Of a stretch of 64,000 nt of DNA, positions 9,129 to 16,525 are shown piece by piece. How positions within the stretch are numbered: the first letter of the stretch is position 1; every line of letters begins with the position of its first letter. Source of the stretch: an uncultured Ruminococcus sp. (GTDB taxonomy: Bacteria; Bacillota; Clostridia; Oscillospirales; CAG-272); contig CAJKRH010000003.1 of the NCBI GenBank assembly GCA_905202255.1, forward strand, positions 11,382-75,381, read 5' to 3'. Both the position numbers and the translations under genes were made by a program. Under the pieces are notes generated by a model. It was not told the origin of the DNA. It saw only the letters and a list, made by a program, of their open reading frames with translations, and made no database searches.

Positions 9129-9140
9129 ATGGAAAAATGT

Positions 9141-12100
9141 TTATTTTGTCAGGATTCTCGGCGAAGTGAGTATACCCGTTCTCTTTGTTATATACTCGGG
9201 GCACCAGAATCTGCCGCCGCGCGTAATCCAGCTTGTGGGACCGCAATAGCTTATATTTTCGTCTACATTATGGAGCGTGCCGAATGTATTCGCCCTGTTT
9301 CCGTAGAGCGTTATTTCAAGCGTGTGCTCACCTGCGGAGACGGCGCCGAGCTTCAGTCTTGCCGGAGGATAAATCATCGCGCCCATCTCTTTTCCGTCCA
9401 TGCGCACTTTCATGAGCGCGCCGGCATATCTTGTTATCTCGAGCGTCTTTTCGCCGCCGTCAGAAACAAAAGAAGTCTTATAGGTGAGGTTTCCGCCGTA
9501 AAACGGCATGCCCTGCGATACGATGTCCATATATCCTATCTTTTTCGGCATTTCCGTTATCTTTGCGGATGTGCCCGTCAGCTTCACACCGAATTTACCG
9601 AGTATAAAGCAGCTCTCAAGCTGTGTTATATCTCCGAAGCGATAGTTTATCACAAGGCGGTTTTCACCTTTCTTTATTTTCGGCAAAGCAATTTTGAGCA
9701 GTGCGTCCTCGTCTATATAGTAGCCTACGACATCGTGGCTGACCTTTTCGCCGTTGAATATGATATCATCCGTATATTCGAGGCATTCGAGTGCCAGTTC
9801 CGCGCCCTCATATTCGATATCGCTCTCGAAATCATAGTAAAGCGGGAGTTTATCCTGTGGATTCTTGTCAAGCGGCTCTGCCCATGGCTGCTTCATATGG
9901 CTTCCGCGACGGCGGATGCCGAGCGCATCGCGAACAGCCATATCCGTATAGAGAATATCGCGTTCGCGCTTTATTTCACCGCCGTTCAGGCTGTAAGAGG
10001 GCTTGTCAAGCAGGAGCACATTCGGCTCGGCAAGAGAAACCTCCGCTTCTCCCGCGAGAATTTCCTCTCCCGAGAAGCTCTCTTCGCCTATCTCGCCGAC
10101 CTCTCCTCTTCCCGCTTCCAGCTCAAGCATGAGCGACGAGCAGGCGCCGCTTATCCATTTGACAAGTGTATTGCCGCCCTCATATTTTGCAGGCATAGGA
10201 CTGATTTCACCGGTTTCGGTATCGAGCAAGGTTACCTTCCATTCGCCGCGCAGCTTCACCGTCAATAAATCAAGAAAAGAGATATCGAGATCACCCGCAC
10301 GGTAGAGATGCGCGATGAAAAGATGCTTTTTCTCACCGTCGGTGCGCATTTGATAAACTATGTTGGAATAAGTGTCTCCGGAACCCGTGCAAACCTGCAC
10401 ATCCCTGTATTTTTCGAGACTTGCGAGCACTTCATCCTTCAGCGGATTCACATGGATACATGACTTTGCAAATTCCGCCGCATCGCCGCTCTCCGCTGCG
10501 TCGACATGAGTCGGTATATTGCCCATGAACACCACTTCTCCGCCTGCCGTGCGGAAGTTTTTCAGCGCGTCGAGCGTAGTTTTGCGCAGCGTCACAAGGT
10601 TTGGGACGACCACTGCGTCATATTTCATCTCGCCGACGGCAAAGCCGCTCTCCGTCTTTTTATACTGCGAAGGAAGCATCGCCTCGCATATGAAATCAAA
10701 ATCCATACCGTTTGTTATCAGCCAACGCGTAAGATCGCAGAAGAGATTGTCCTTCTCGCGAATCGCCGTCGACGAGCGGTCGTTCGGTCCGTAAGCAAGC
10801 CAGAAACTCTCTATCGGATGAATAACAGCGATACGAACATCTGCTTTGCCGCGCGTCATAGCGGTGTTCACTCTCGCAAAGTGATCCTCTATGAGTCTGT
10901 ATTCCTTATACCAAGGTGATTGATGACCTATGGAAGCGGGATAATCGCGCTTTGCCTCGCCGCGCATGGAAGCCCAGTAAAGATGCGGCACGCGCACGGT
11001 TACGCCCATTGCCGCCTGCCAGTCACCCTGAAGCTTGTGCCCGCGAAAGTCAAATTCCCATCTCGTCACGCCGTAAAGCTCGGAGAGAACGCCTGGGGCG
11101 CCCATCTGACGGCTCATGCTTTGCGCCTGCTTTGCAGTCGTCAGCTCGCGCTTATCGGCAAGCATATCTATGCCCGGGATGCCGAAGCCGCGATACTGGC
11201 GCATGCAGTCGCCGACAGCCCATGTCTGCGTTTTCAGCAGAAATTCATCCATCACATGACCTGCCATGAGTATATTGTTTTCGCGGCACCAAGCGCCTAT
11301 ATTGTCGGAGTAAGCCTCGGCAAAACGCTCTGCCGCATGGTCAAAGAAGAGATATCTAATCTTCGAAAGTCTGCCGCCCGCGAGATTCCATACTACCTCG
11401 GGAAAGCTGTCCAGCAGGCTCACACCGTATGCTGTGCGGAATGTATCCTCAAAATCGTTTGTAAAGGGATATGACGCACCGCCCTTATCCTGCTTTGCGA
11501 AGTTCAGCACTGACACATGGGAAAACTGCGGCTCATCCGTGAATATCGCGGGAACAGCCTTTCCGAATTCATCGCCTATCACAGCCTTGTATCTCTCGTG
11601 CGTTACCTTTATAAACTTATCTATCGCTTCTTTTTTCAGTGTGTCGACATACGCCTGACCGTTGAATCGGTCGTCATCCGCGTCATATTCAAGATAGGCA
11701 AAATACTTTTTACCCTCGGCACGCTCTGATATATCTATGCGCCTGTATGAGAGGAGGTCTCCGCTTTCGTCGAGGGAAACATCATATGCGGCAAGGAAAA
11801 TATATTTCCCTTTCGGCAGACTCGTAATTGCGTTCGCCTTATCGCTGTCGAGAGTCAGCGTGCCGTCGTCATACGGCGTGGGAGTAAACCACAGCTTTTT
11901 TCTGCGCATTTCGATATCTTCCGTAACAAAACCGCCGGCATAGCCCGAGGGCCACTTATCCTCGTCATAGAGCCAAGCATACATGCCCTCGCTCTTCCCC
12001 TTTTCCACGCAGAAGCGGACAATATCCATAAATTCATCCGAAAGATACGGCGTGGCAAGCCCTATGCGCGGATGCATATCATAGCCGCCGAAGCCCATCT

Positions 12101-12245
12101 CTTTCATATAGCCGATCTGCTTTGCGAGCAAATCCTTTTTCAGCTCGCAGTTCCATGACCAGAATGGCACAGCGCGGTATTCGCTTGTAGGATTTTCAAA
12201 AAGCCCGCGTGAAAGCGCGGCTTCGCTGTTTTTCGGATAAAACAT
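9141..12245 (-). CDS. Glycoside hydrolase, GH106-type alpha-L-rhamnosidase
   Basis: This large enzyme (1034 residues) has the N-terminal pattern of GH106 alpha-L-rhamnosidases: FWSWN, then LAKQIGYMKEMGFGGYDMHPR, a TPYLSDEFMD segment, and YDEDKWPSGYAGG around residue 100. Further on are the catalytic-domain pieces TDEPQFSHVSV and GHVMDEFLLKTQ. The C-terminal third has beta-sandwich sequence typical of accessory domains. No signal peptide is visible, so it probably acts in the cytoplasm on imported rhamno-oligosaccharides. ATG at 12245 follows GGGAGG; 14 upstream codons in the same frame lack support. It has its own promoter. Two GH78 rhamnosidases elsewhere in the window point to a rhamnose-rich plant glycan diet. 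Confidence 0.82.
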   Translation of the reverse strand: MFYPKNSEAALSRGLFENPTSEYRAVPFWSWNCELKKDLLAKQIGYMKEMGFGGYDMHPRIGLATPYLSDEFMDIVRFCVEKGKSEGMYAWLYDEDKWPSGYAGGFVTEDIEMRRKKLWFTPTPYDDGTLTLDSDKANAITSLPKGKYIFLAAYDVSLDESGDLLSYRRIDISERAEGKKYFAYLEYDADDDRFNGQAYVDTLKKEAIDKFIKVTHERYKAVIGDEFGKAVPAIFTDEPQFSHVSVLNFAKQDKGGASYPFTNDFEDTFRTAYGVSLLDSFPEVVWNLAGGRLSKIRYLFFDHAAERFAEAYSDNIGAWCRENNILMAGHVMDEFLLKTQTWAVGDCMRQYRGFGIPGIDMLADKRELTTAKQAQSMSRQMGAPGVLSELYGVTRWEFDFRGHKLQGDWQAAMGVTVRVPHLYWASMRGEAKRDYPASIGHQSPWYKEYRLIEDHFARVNTAMTRGKADVRIAVIHPIESFWLAYGPNDRSSTAIREKDNLFCDLTRWLITNGMDFDFICEAMLPSQYKKTESGFAVGEMKYDAVVVPNLVTLRKTTLDALKNFRTAGGEVVFMGNIPTHVDAAESGDAAEFAKSCIHVNPLKDEVLASLEKYRDVQVCTGSGDTYSNIVYQMRTDGEKKHLFIAHLYRAGDLDISFLDLLTVKLRGEWKVTLLDTETGEISPMPAKYEGGNTLVKWISGACSSLMLELEAGRGEVGEIGEESFSGEEILAGEAEVSLAEPNVLLLDKPSYSLNGGEIKRERDILYTDMAVRDALGIRRRGSHMKQPWAEPLDKNPQDKLPLYYDFESDIEYEGAELALECLEYTDDIIFNGEKVSHDVVGYYIDEDALLKIALPKIKKGENRLVINYRFGDITQLESCFILGKFGVKLTGTSAKITEMPKKIGYMDIVSQGMPFYGGNLTYKTSFVSDGGEKTLEITRYAGALMKVRMDGKEMGAMIYPPARLKLGAVSAGEHTLEITLYGNRANTFGTLHNVDENISYCGPTSWITRGGRFWCPEYITKRTGILTSPRILTK

Positions 12246-12291
12246 AAAAACCTCCCAAAAAAATAATGCAGGCGCTCTTTTAAGCACCTAC

Positions 12292-12320
12292 ATTATAAAC
12301 TAAACAAAGGTATAAGTCAA
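12292..12320 (-). promoter_or_regulatory. Promoter of the GH106 gene
   Basis: TTGACT (12315-12320), 17-bp spacer, TATAAT (12292-12297) on the minus strand, about 45 bp before the start codon. It lies after the stop of the amino-acid ATPase gene, so the GH106 gene need not depend on that operon. Confidence 0.75.
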
Positions 12321-12349
12321 CATCAAAACCGAAAATAAGGCTCCGATTT

Positions 12350-13144
12350 TTATTTGTCGAAAGCATTGAGAAATGAAGAAAGCCTTTCGTTCCCGTTTCC
12401 CGAGAAAAGCTCCTCCGGAGTTCCGTACGCAGCGGCAATTCCCTCACTCATAAACATAATCTTATCAGAAACCTTGCGGGCAAAATCCATTTCGTGAGTG
12501 ACGATAATCATGGTTCTCTCGCTGTCCCGAAGCTCGCGGATAACCTTTAGCACCTCGCCCGTAAGCTCCGGATCGAGTGCGCTTGTCGGCTCATCAAAGC
12601 AAAGAATATCGGGACTCTGCATCAGAGCTCTCGCAATAGATACCCTCTGCTGCTGTCCCCCCGAAAGCTCGCATGGGTATGAATTTCTCTTCTGCAAAAG
12701 CCCTACCTTGGAAAGAAGTGCCTCGGCATCCGCATCTACCTTGTCGTAAAGGCTCTTTTTCGCTTCGCCGCTGAGTTTTTCGCGCTTTGCCGTCTCTGCG
12801 GCACGCATTTTCGACGCGAGAGTCAGATTTTCGAAAACCGTATACTGCGGAAAAAGATTGAACGACTGGAAAACAAGCCCGAAATGAAGCCTCTTTTCGC
12901 GAAGCTCGGAATTTTTCGTGCGCGATGTGTCGTACGCGGAAAAAATCTTCTGCCCATCTATGAAAATTTCGCCTTTATCTGGTGTCTCGAGGAAGTTGAG
13001 ACAGCGCAAAAGCGTTGTCTTTCCGCTTCCGGAGGAGCCTATGATGCTCAGCACCTGCCCCTTTTCCAGCGTGAAATCCACACCGCGCAGAACCTGCGTA
13101 TCGTTGAAATATTTTTCCAAGCCCTTTACTTCAAGAAATGCCAT
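12350..13144 (-). CDS. Polar amino acid ABC transporter ATPase (GlnQ type)
   Basis: This 264-residue cytoplasmic ATPase drives a polar amino acid importer. Walker A is GSSGSGKTT, the signature is ELSGGQQQRVSIARAL, Walker B is ILCFDEPTSALDP and the H-loop is VTHEMDFARKV, all typical of the GlnQ/HisP group. Against the family it has an insert of about 15 residues after the Q-loop (around KMRAAETAKREKLSGEAKK). ATG at 13144 has GGAG eight bases upstream; an ATG at 13159 overlaps the permease stop as ATGA but lacks a ribosome site. It is the third gene of the operon with the permease and the binding protein. Confidence 0.92.
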   Translation of the reverse strand: MAFLEVKGLEKYFNDTQVLRGVDFTLEKGQVLSIIGSSGSGKTTLLRCLNFLETPDKGEIFIDGQKIFSAYDTSRTKNSELREKRLHFGLVFQSFNLFPQYTVFENLTLASKMRAAETAKREKLSGEAKKSLYDKVDADAEALLSKVGLLQKRNSYPCELSGGQQQRVSIARALMQSPDILCFDEPTSALDPELTGEVLKVIRELRDSERTMIIVTHEMDFARKVSDKIMFMSEGIAAAYGTPEELFSGNGNERLSSFLNAFDK

Positions 13145-13155
13145 TTTCTTCTCCA

Positions 13156-13803
13156 TCATATTTTATAGTAAGCAAGCTTCTTTTCCAGATAACCGAAAAG
13201 GAGCGTGAGCAGTCCGACGAAAATGAGATAGAATACGCCCGCGTAGAAGAGCGGCCATATGAGTCCTCGCATGCTCATCAGATCCTCGGCGCATTTCAAA
13301 ACCTCGGCGACGAGAATGACGCGGGCGAGCGCCGTGTCCTTGACAAGGGTTATCACCTCGTTTGACATGGGGGCGAGTATACGCTTGACTACCTGCATGA
13401 GAACAACGCGGAAAAATATCTGCGCCTTTGTCATGCCGAGAACCTGCCCTGCCTCATACTGCCCTGCGGGTATGCTCTCTATTCCCCCGCGATAGATTTC
13501 GGAGAAATAGCAGGCATAATTTATGGCAAAGGCTATTATTACAGCGGTAAAGCGCGATGATACGGGTGCTCCGAACACAAAACCCGGGACATAGAATACT
13601 ACAAATATCTGCAGCATCAGCGGCACACCGCGTATTATCCAGACAAAAACCTTTACAAGGTATGAGAGCGGCTTGAAACGCGACATGGAGCCCCATGCTA
13701 TTATCAAGCCGAGCGGTAACGCTATCACCAGCGTCAACGCGAATATAAGGCAGGTTGTTTTCAGCCCCGAAAGCAGGCTCAGCGTAACTTCCGCAAAACT
13801 CAT
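13156..13803 (-). CDS. Polar amino acid ABC transporter permease
   Basis: This 215-residue inner-membrane permease has the HisM/GlnP pattern: about five helices, the segment LSYLVKVFVWIIRGVPLMLQ, and the coupling loop SIPAGQYEAGQVLGMTKAQI that binds the ATPase. A single permease gene is present, so it probably forms a homodimer. It lies 19 bp downstream of the binding-protein gene. The specificity (for example glutamine, arginine or cystine) cannot be read from the sequence. Confidence 0.92.
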   Translation of the reverse strand: MSFAEVTLSLLSGLKTTCLIFALTLVIALPLGLIIAWGSMSRFKPLSYLVKVFVWIIRGVPLMLQIFVVFYVPGFVFGAPVSSRFTAVIIAFAINYACYFSEIYRGGIESIPAGQYEAGQVLGMTKAQIFFRVVLMQVVKRILAPMSNEVITLVKDTALARVILVAEVLKCAEDLMSMRGLIWPLFYAGVFYLIFVGLLTLLFGYLEKKLAYYKI

Positions 13804-13822
13804 CTTACTTATCCTTTGTCAA

Positions 13823-14629
13823 TCAATAGTTAATCGTTTCCTGAACGGAAAGGCTGTTTTCGAGTCCGTATTTCTTTGCGATTTCGAGAAGCTTTCCGTT
13901 GTCGCGCAGAGTTTTGATAGCCTCGTTTACCTTGGCTGTGAGGTCACTGCCGCGGCGGAAGCCGATTGCATATATCTCGGATTCGAGCTCTATTGCGTTC
14001 ACTATGCAGAGGTCATCGTAGTTGCCCTTGCCGCAGACATTCTGCGCGAGGATAATATCGACTACCGCAAAATCAGCCGCACCGGATTTTACCTCTGTGA
14101 ATGTGTTTATCTGAGCCGCCGCCTTGACAACCTTGCCGCTCTCGCCTACAGCTTCGTCGGCATAGCTCTGACCTGCGCTGCCCGATTCCACCACAGCCGT
14201 CTTGCCGACAAGATCTGCCTCGCTCTTGTAGCTGTCGAGATTTGATTTCTTTACAACAACGCACTGCTGATTGAGCATATAGCCGTAGGAGAAATCGACA
14301 AGCTCTTTTCTCGGCGTGCCGTTATCGGAGCTGTTTGCCGTGAAGCCGTTCCAGATGCAGTCGATGGCACCCGAGGAAAGCTCATTGTACTTCTGCTCCC
14401 ACTGTATCTCCTGAAATTCTACTTTCATTCCGAGGATTTTGCCGACTTCCTTGGCAAAATCGCTGTCGAAGCCGACCCATTCGCCGTTTTCGTCCTTGTA
14501 ATTTATGCGGTCGACAAGCGTGACGCCGCAGACGAGTGTGTCATCATCCTTTTTGCCGCATGAAGCAAAAGCAAAAAGCATCATCGCCGCCATAGCCGCG
14601 GCAAGAATAAGGGAAACAATTCTTTTCAT
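13823..14629 (-). CDS. Polar amino acid substrate-binding lipoprotein
   Basis: This 268-residue lipoprotein captures the amino acid outside the cell for the adjacent ABC importer. A signal peptide with lipobox FASC (Cys about residue 24) is followed by the family 3 solute-binding fold: TLVCGVTL, VGFDSDFAKEVGKILGM, ELSSGAIDCIWNGFT and the second-lobe segment AVVESGSAGQSYADE. Length and order are normal. It is the first gene of the operon. A palindrome sits between its promoter and start codon, so transcription may be controlled by a repressor. Confidence 0.92.
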   Translation of the reverse strand: MKRIVSLILAAAMAAMMLFAFASCGKKDDDTLVCGVTLVDRINYKDENGEWVGFDSDFAKEVGKILGMKVEFQEIQWEQKYNELSSGAIDCIWNGFTANSSDNGTPRKELVDFSYGYMLNQQCVVVKKSNLDSYKSEADLVGKTAVVESGSAGQSYADEAVGESGKVVKAAAQINTFTEVKSGAADFAVVDIILAQNVCGKGNYDDLCIVNAIELESEIYAIGFRRGSDLTAKVNEAIKTLRDNGKLLEIAKKYGLENSLSVQETINY

Positions 14630-14665
14630 TTCATTATACCTCTGTTCGATGTGAATTTGTTTTAG

Positions 14666-14685
14666 CGTTTTACTATGTTAAAACG
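14666..14685 (-). promoter_or_regulatory. Palindromic operator candidate in the amino acid ABC leader
   Basis: The perfect inverted repeat CGTTTTA-N6-TAAAACG lies just downstream of the -10 box, where a bound protein would block initiation. It has a short loop and no T tract, so an operator is more likely than a terminator. Confidence 0.5.
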
Positions 14686-14693
14686 ATGATACG

Positions 14694-14722
14694 ATAATAT
14701 CACAGCTTTCCCGATTTGTCAA
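14694..14722 (-). promoter_or_regulatory. Promoter of the amino acid ABC operon
   Basis: TTGACA (14717-14722), 17-bp spacer, TATTAT (14694-14699) on the minus strand, about 65 bp before the binding-protein start. Confidence 0.75.
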
Positions 14723-14753
14723 GAGGTTTTATGAAAAAAATTTCATATTTTTT

Positions 14754-16358
14754 TCAGTCCGGAAAATCAAATACCACTTCCGTCGATGGCGGCAGGCGGT
14801 TGTAGGTTTTATACCAGTTCCAATGGTAAGGAACATTGTCATACGGCATGATGTATTTATATTCTCCGTTTTTGAGATATTCGAGATGCAGAGGTGCTGT
14901 CTCGTCGCCCTCCGCTTTCCACTGCTCTATGCGCGCCGCGTTCTCTCTGTGTATCGCATAATTTTCGCCGTAGCCGCAGGCAAAAGAAAGCATGCTGTCA
15001 AAGCAGAGCGCACAGAGCGCGGCAAGAAGAAATGCGCAGGATGCCGTTTTCTTCCTTGCAAGTGCGGTTATCACAGCCGCAAGCGCAAAAACGGATATTG
15101 CGGCAAGCACAAAGCGCCCGTATGAGAAAAGAAGCGCCGCCGCGACCGCCGTCGGCACCAATGAAATCTTTCTTTTGCAGATGCCATCGAGTATAATCGG
15201 AAAAAGAAGCACGACGGAGACGAGGGTTGTCCTGCCGCCGTATTCCGGCGAAACAAGCATGCATGCCTGAAGCACTGCGGAAATCAGAACGAAGAAAGCT
15301 CCGTCGTCGCCCTCGCGGAAAAATGCGATTATCTTTTCCGCGGCGATTTCCGCGAGTGCCACGAGAGCAAAAGCCGCCCTTATTGCGCCCGAAGTCGTGC
15401 CGTCGCCGTTCATGACAATGAGCGCGACGGACGCAGCGCAGAGTGCTATCGGAATCATGCGCCAAAATTCACGCTTCTCTTTTATTTTGGCAAGAGAATC
15501 ACCGATATGGCAGGCAAAGAGAATGGCAAGCGCGGTTCCCATGCCTATCTTCCCCGACATGCTGTTTGCCACCGCGGGAATATTGTCGGCTATGCGCTCA
15601 GTAAGCGACTTCGCATAGAAATCGGGATAGTATGTCATGCGCACGGAGTTTCCCGGGGCAAGGAAAAGAAGCGCCGCTCCGAGCGCGACCGATACAGCCG
15701 CAAAATACATGGCGGCATCGGGCTTTTTCTTTGCTTTAATCCGCAGGATAAAAGCGTAAGCCACCACAGCTATCGCTCCCGCGGAGCACTGCTCCGTCGA
15801 AAACGCGCAGAAAAACGCAAGCACAGGCACGGCGGCACCGCATCTCCATTTTTCCTCGCCGCGCTTTACAAGATAGAAAAGCAAAAGCAGGAGCAGAATC
15901 GGATAAAGATAATTGAGTGCGCCTGTCGCCCAATAGATACTCTGCCGCGCGATGTCAAGCGAAATCGAGGCAAAAAGCAGGCACGAAACGACAAGCGCTA
16001 TGCGAAATTCCTCCGTGTCGATTCCGTTTCTGTATGCCTTGGCTCCGATAAGTGCCGAAAGCAGAGTGACGGCGGCGATGCATAGCGTGCCGAAAATGCG
16101 CCATGCCACCATCTGACCGCCCGCGAGCAGCAACTCATCGAGCAGATGGACGAGCGCGCGCCCGTTGGTTTTCATATAATGAAAGATGTTTTCGTCTACA
16201 AAATGCGAAAATCCCTCGTAGAAAAACGAACCGTAGTAATAATCGTCGCCGTATGCCACGGTAAAACTCATCGTCACCGCGACAAAAGCGACAAACAGCG
16301 CAAAAACCGCTATATGATAATTCCGCCTTGCAAAGCCGAAAATTTTCAAATCATTCAC
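14754..16358 (-). CDS. Polytopic membrane protein, DUF6056-like (possible GT-C glycosyltransferase)
   Basis: This protein of about 534 residues has ten or more membrane helices. The first loop begins with the acidic motif GDDYYYG (about residues 37-43), a position where GT-C glycosyltransferases carry catalytic Asp residues. Further on is the segment SIYWATGALNYLYPILLLLL, which I associate with DUF6056 proteins. The soluble tail after residue 470 ends in a Tyr/Trp-rich stretch. A role in surface glycan assembly is inferred. The start is uncertain: the frame begins with GTG at 16358 right behind AAGGG, while TTG at 16349 has better spacing. It has its own promoter and is divergent from the GH78 gene. 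Confidence 0.6.
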   Translation of the reverse strand: MNDLKIFGFARRNYHIAVFALFVAFVAVTMSFTVAYGDDYYYGSFFYEGFSHFVDENIFHYMKTNGRALVHLLDELLLAGGQMVAWRIFGTLCIAAVTLLSALIGAKAYRNGIDTEEFRIALVVSCLLFASISLDIARQSIYWATGALNYLYPILLLLLLFYLVKRGEEKWRCGAAVPVLAFFCAFSTEQCSAGAIAVVAYAFILRIKAKKKPDAAMYFAAVSVALGAALLFLAPGNSVRMTYYPDFYAKSLTERIADNIPAVANSMSGKIGMGTALAILFACHIGDSLAKIKEKREFWRMIPIALCAASVALIVMNGDGTTSGAIRAAFALVALAEIAAEKIIAFFREGDDGAFFVLISAVLQACMLVSPEYGGRTTLVSVVLLFPIILDGICKRKISLVPTAVAAALLFSYGRFVLAAISVFALAAVITALARKKTASCAFLLAALCALCFDSMLSFACGYGENYAIHRENAARIEQWKAEGDETAPLHLEYLKNGEYKYIMPYDNVPYHWNWYKTYNRLPPSTEVVFDFPD

Positions 16359-16370
16359 CCCTTTTTCTGT

Positions 16371-16399
16371 ATTTTACCAAAAATCTGCACGCTTGTCAA
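16371..16399 (-). promoter_or_regulatory. Promoter of the DUF6056-like gene
   Basis: TTGACA (16394-16399), 17-bp spacer, TAAAAT (16371-16376) on the minus strand. Confidence 0.65.
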
Positions 16400-16460
16400 A
16401 CGCCTGCTTGTATTTATCTTAAATAAAATTGTATTTTCATGTTTATTTTCGTTTTTATAA

Positions 16461-16489
16461 TTGATTTTATCCGCGATTTCTGTTAAACT
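16461..16489 (+). promoter_or_regulatory. Probable promoter of the first GH78 gene
   Basis: TTGATT (16461-16466), 17-bp spacer, TAAACT (16484-16489), about 36 bp before the start codon. Moderate match. Confidence 0.5.
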
Positions 16490-16525
16490 GTAGCCATAGA
16501 AAACAAATCCGAAAGGAAATTTTTT

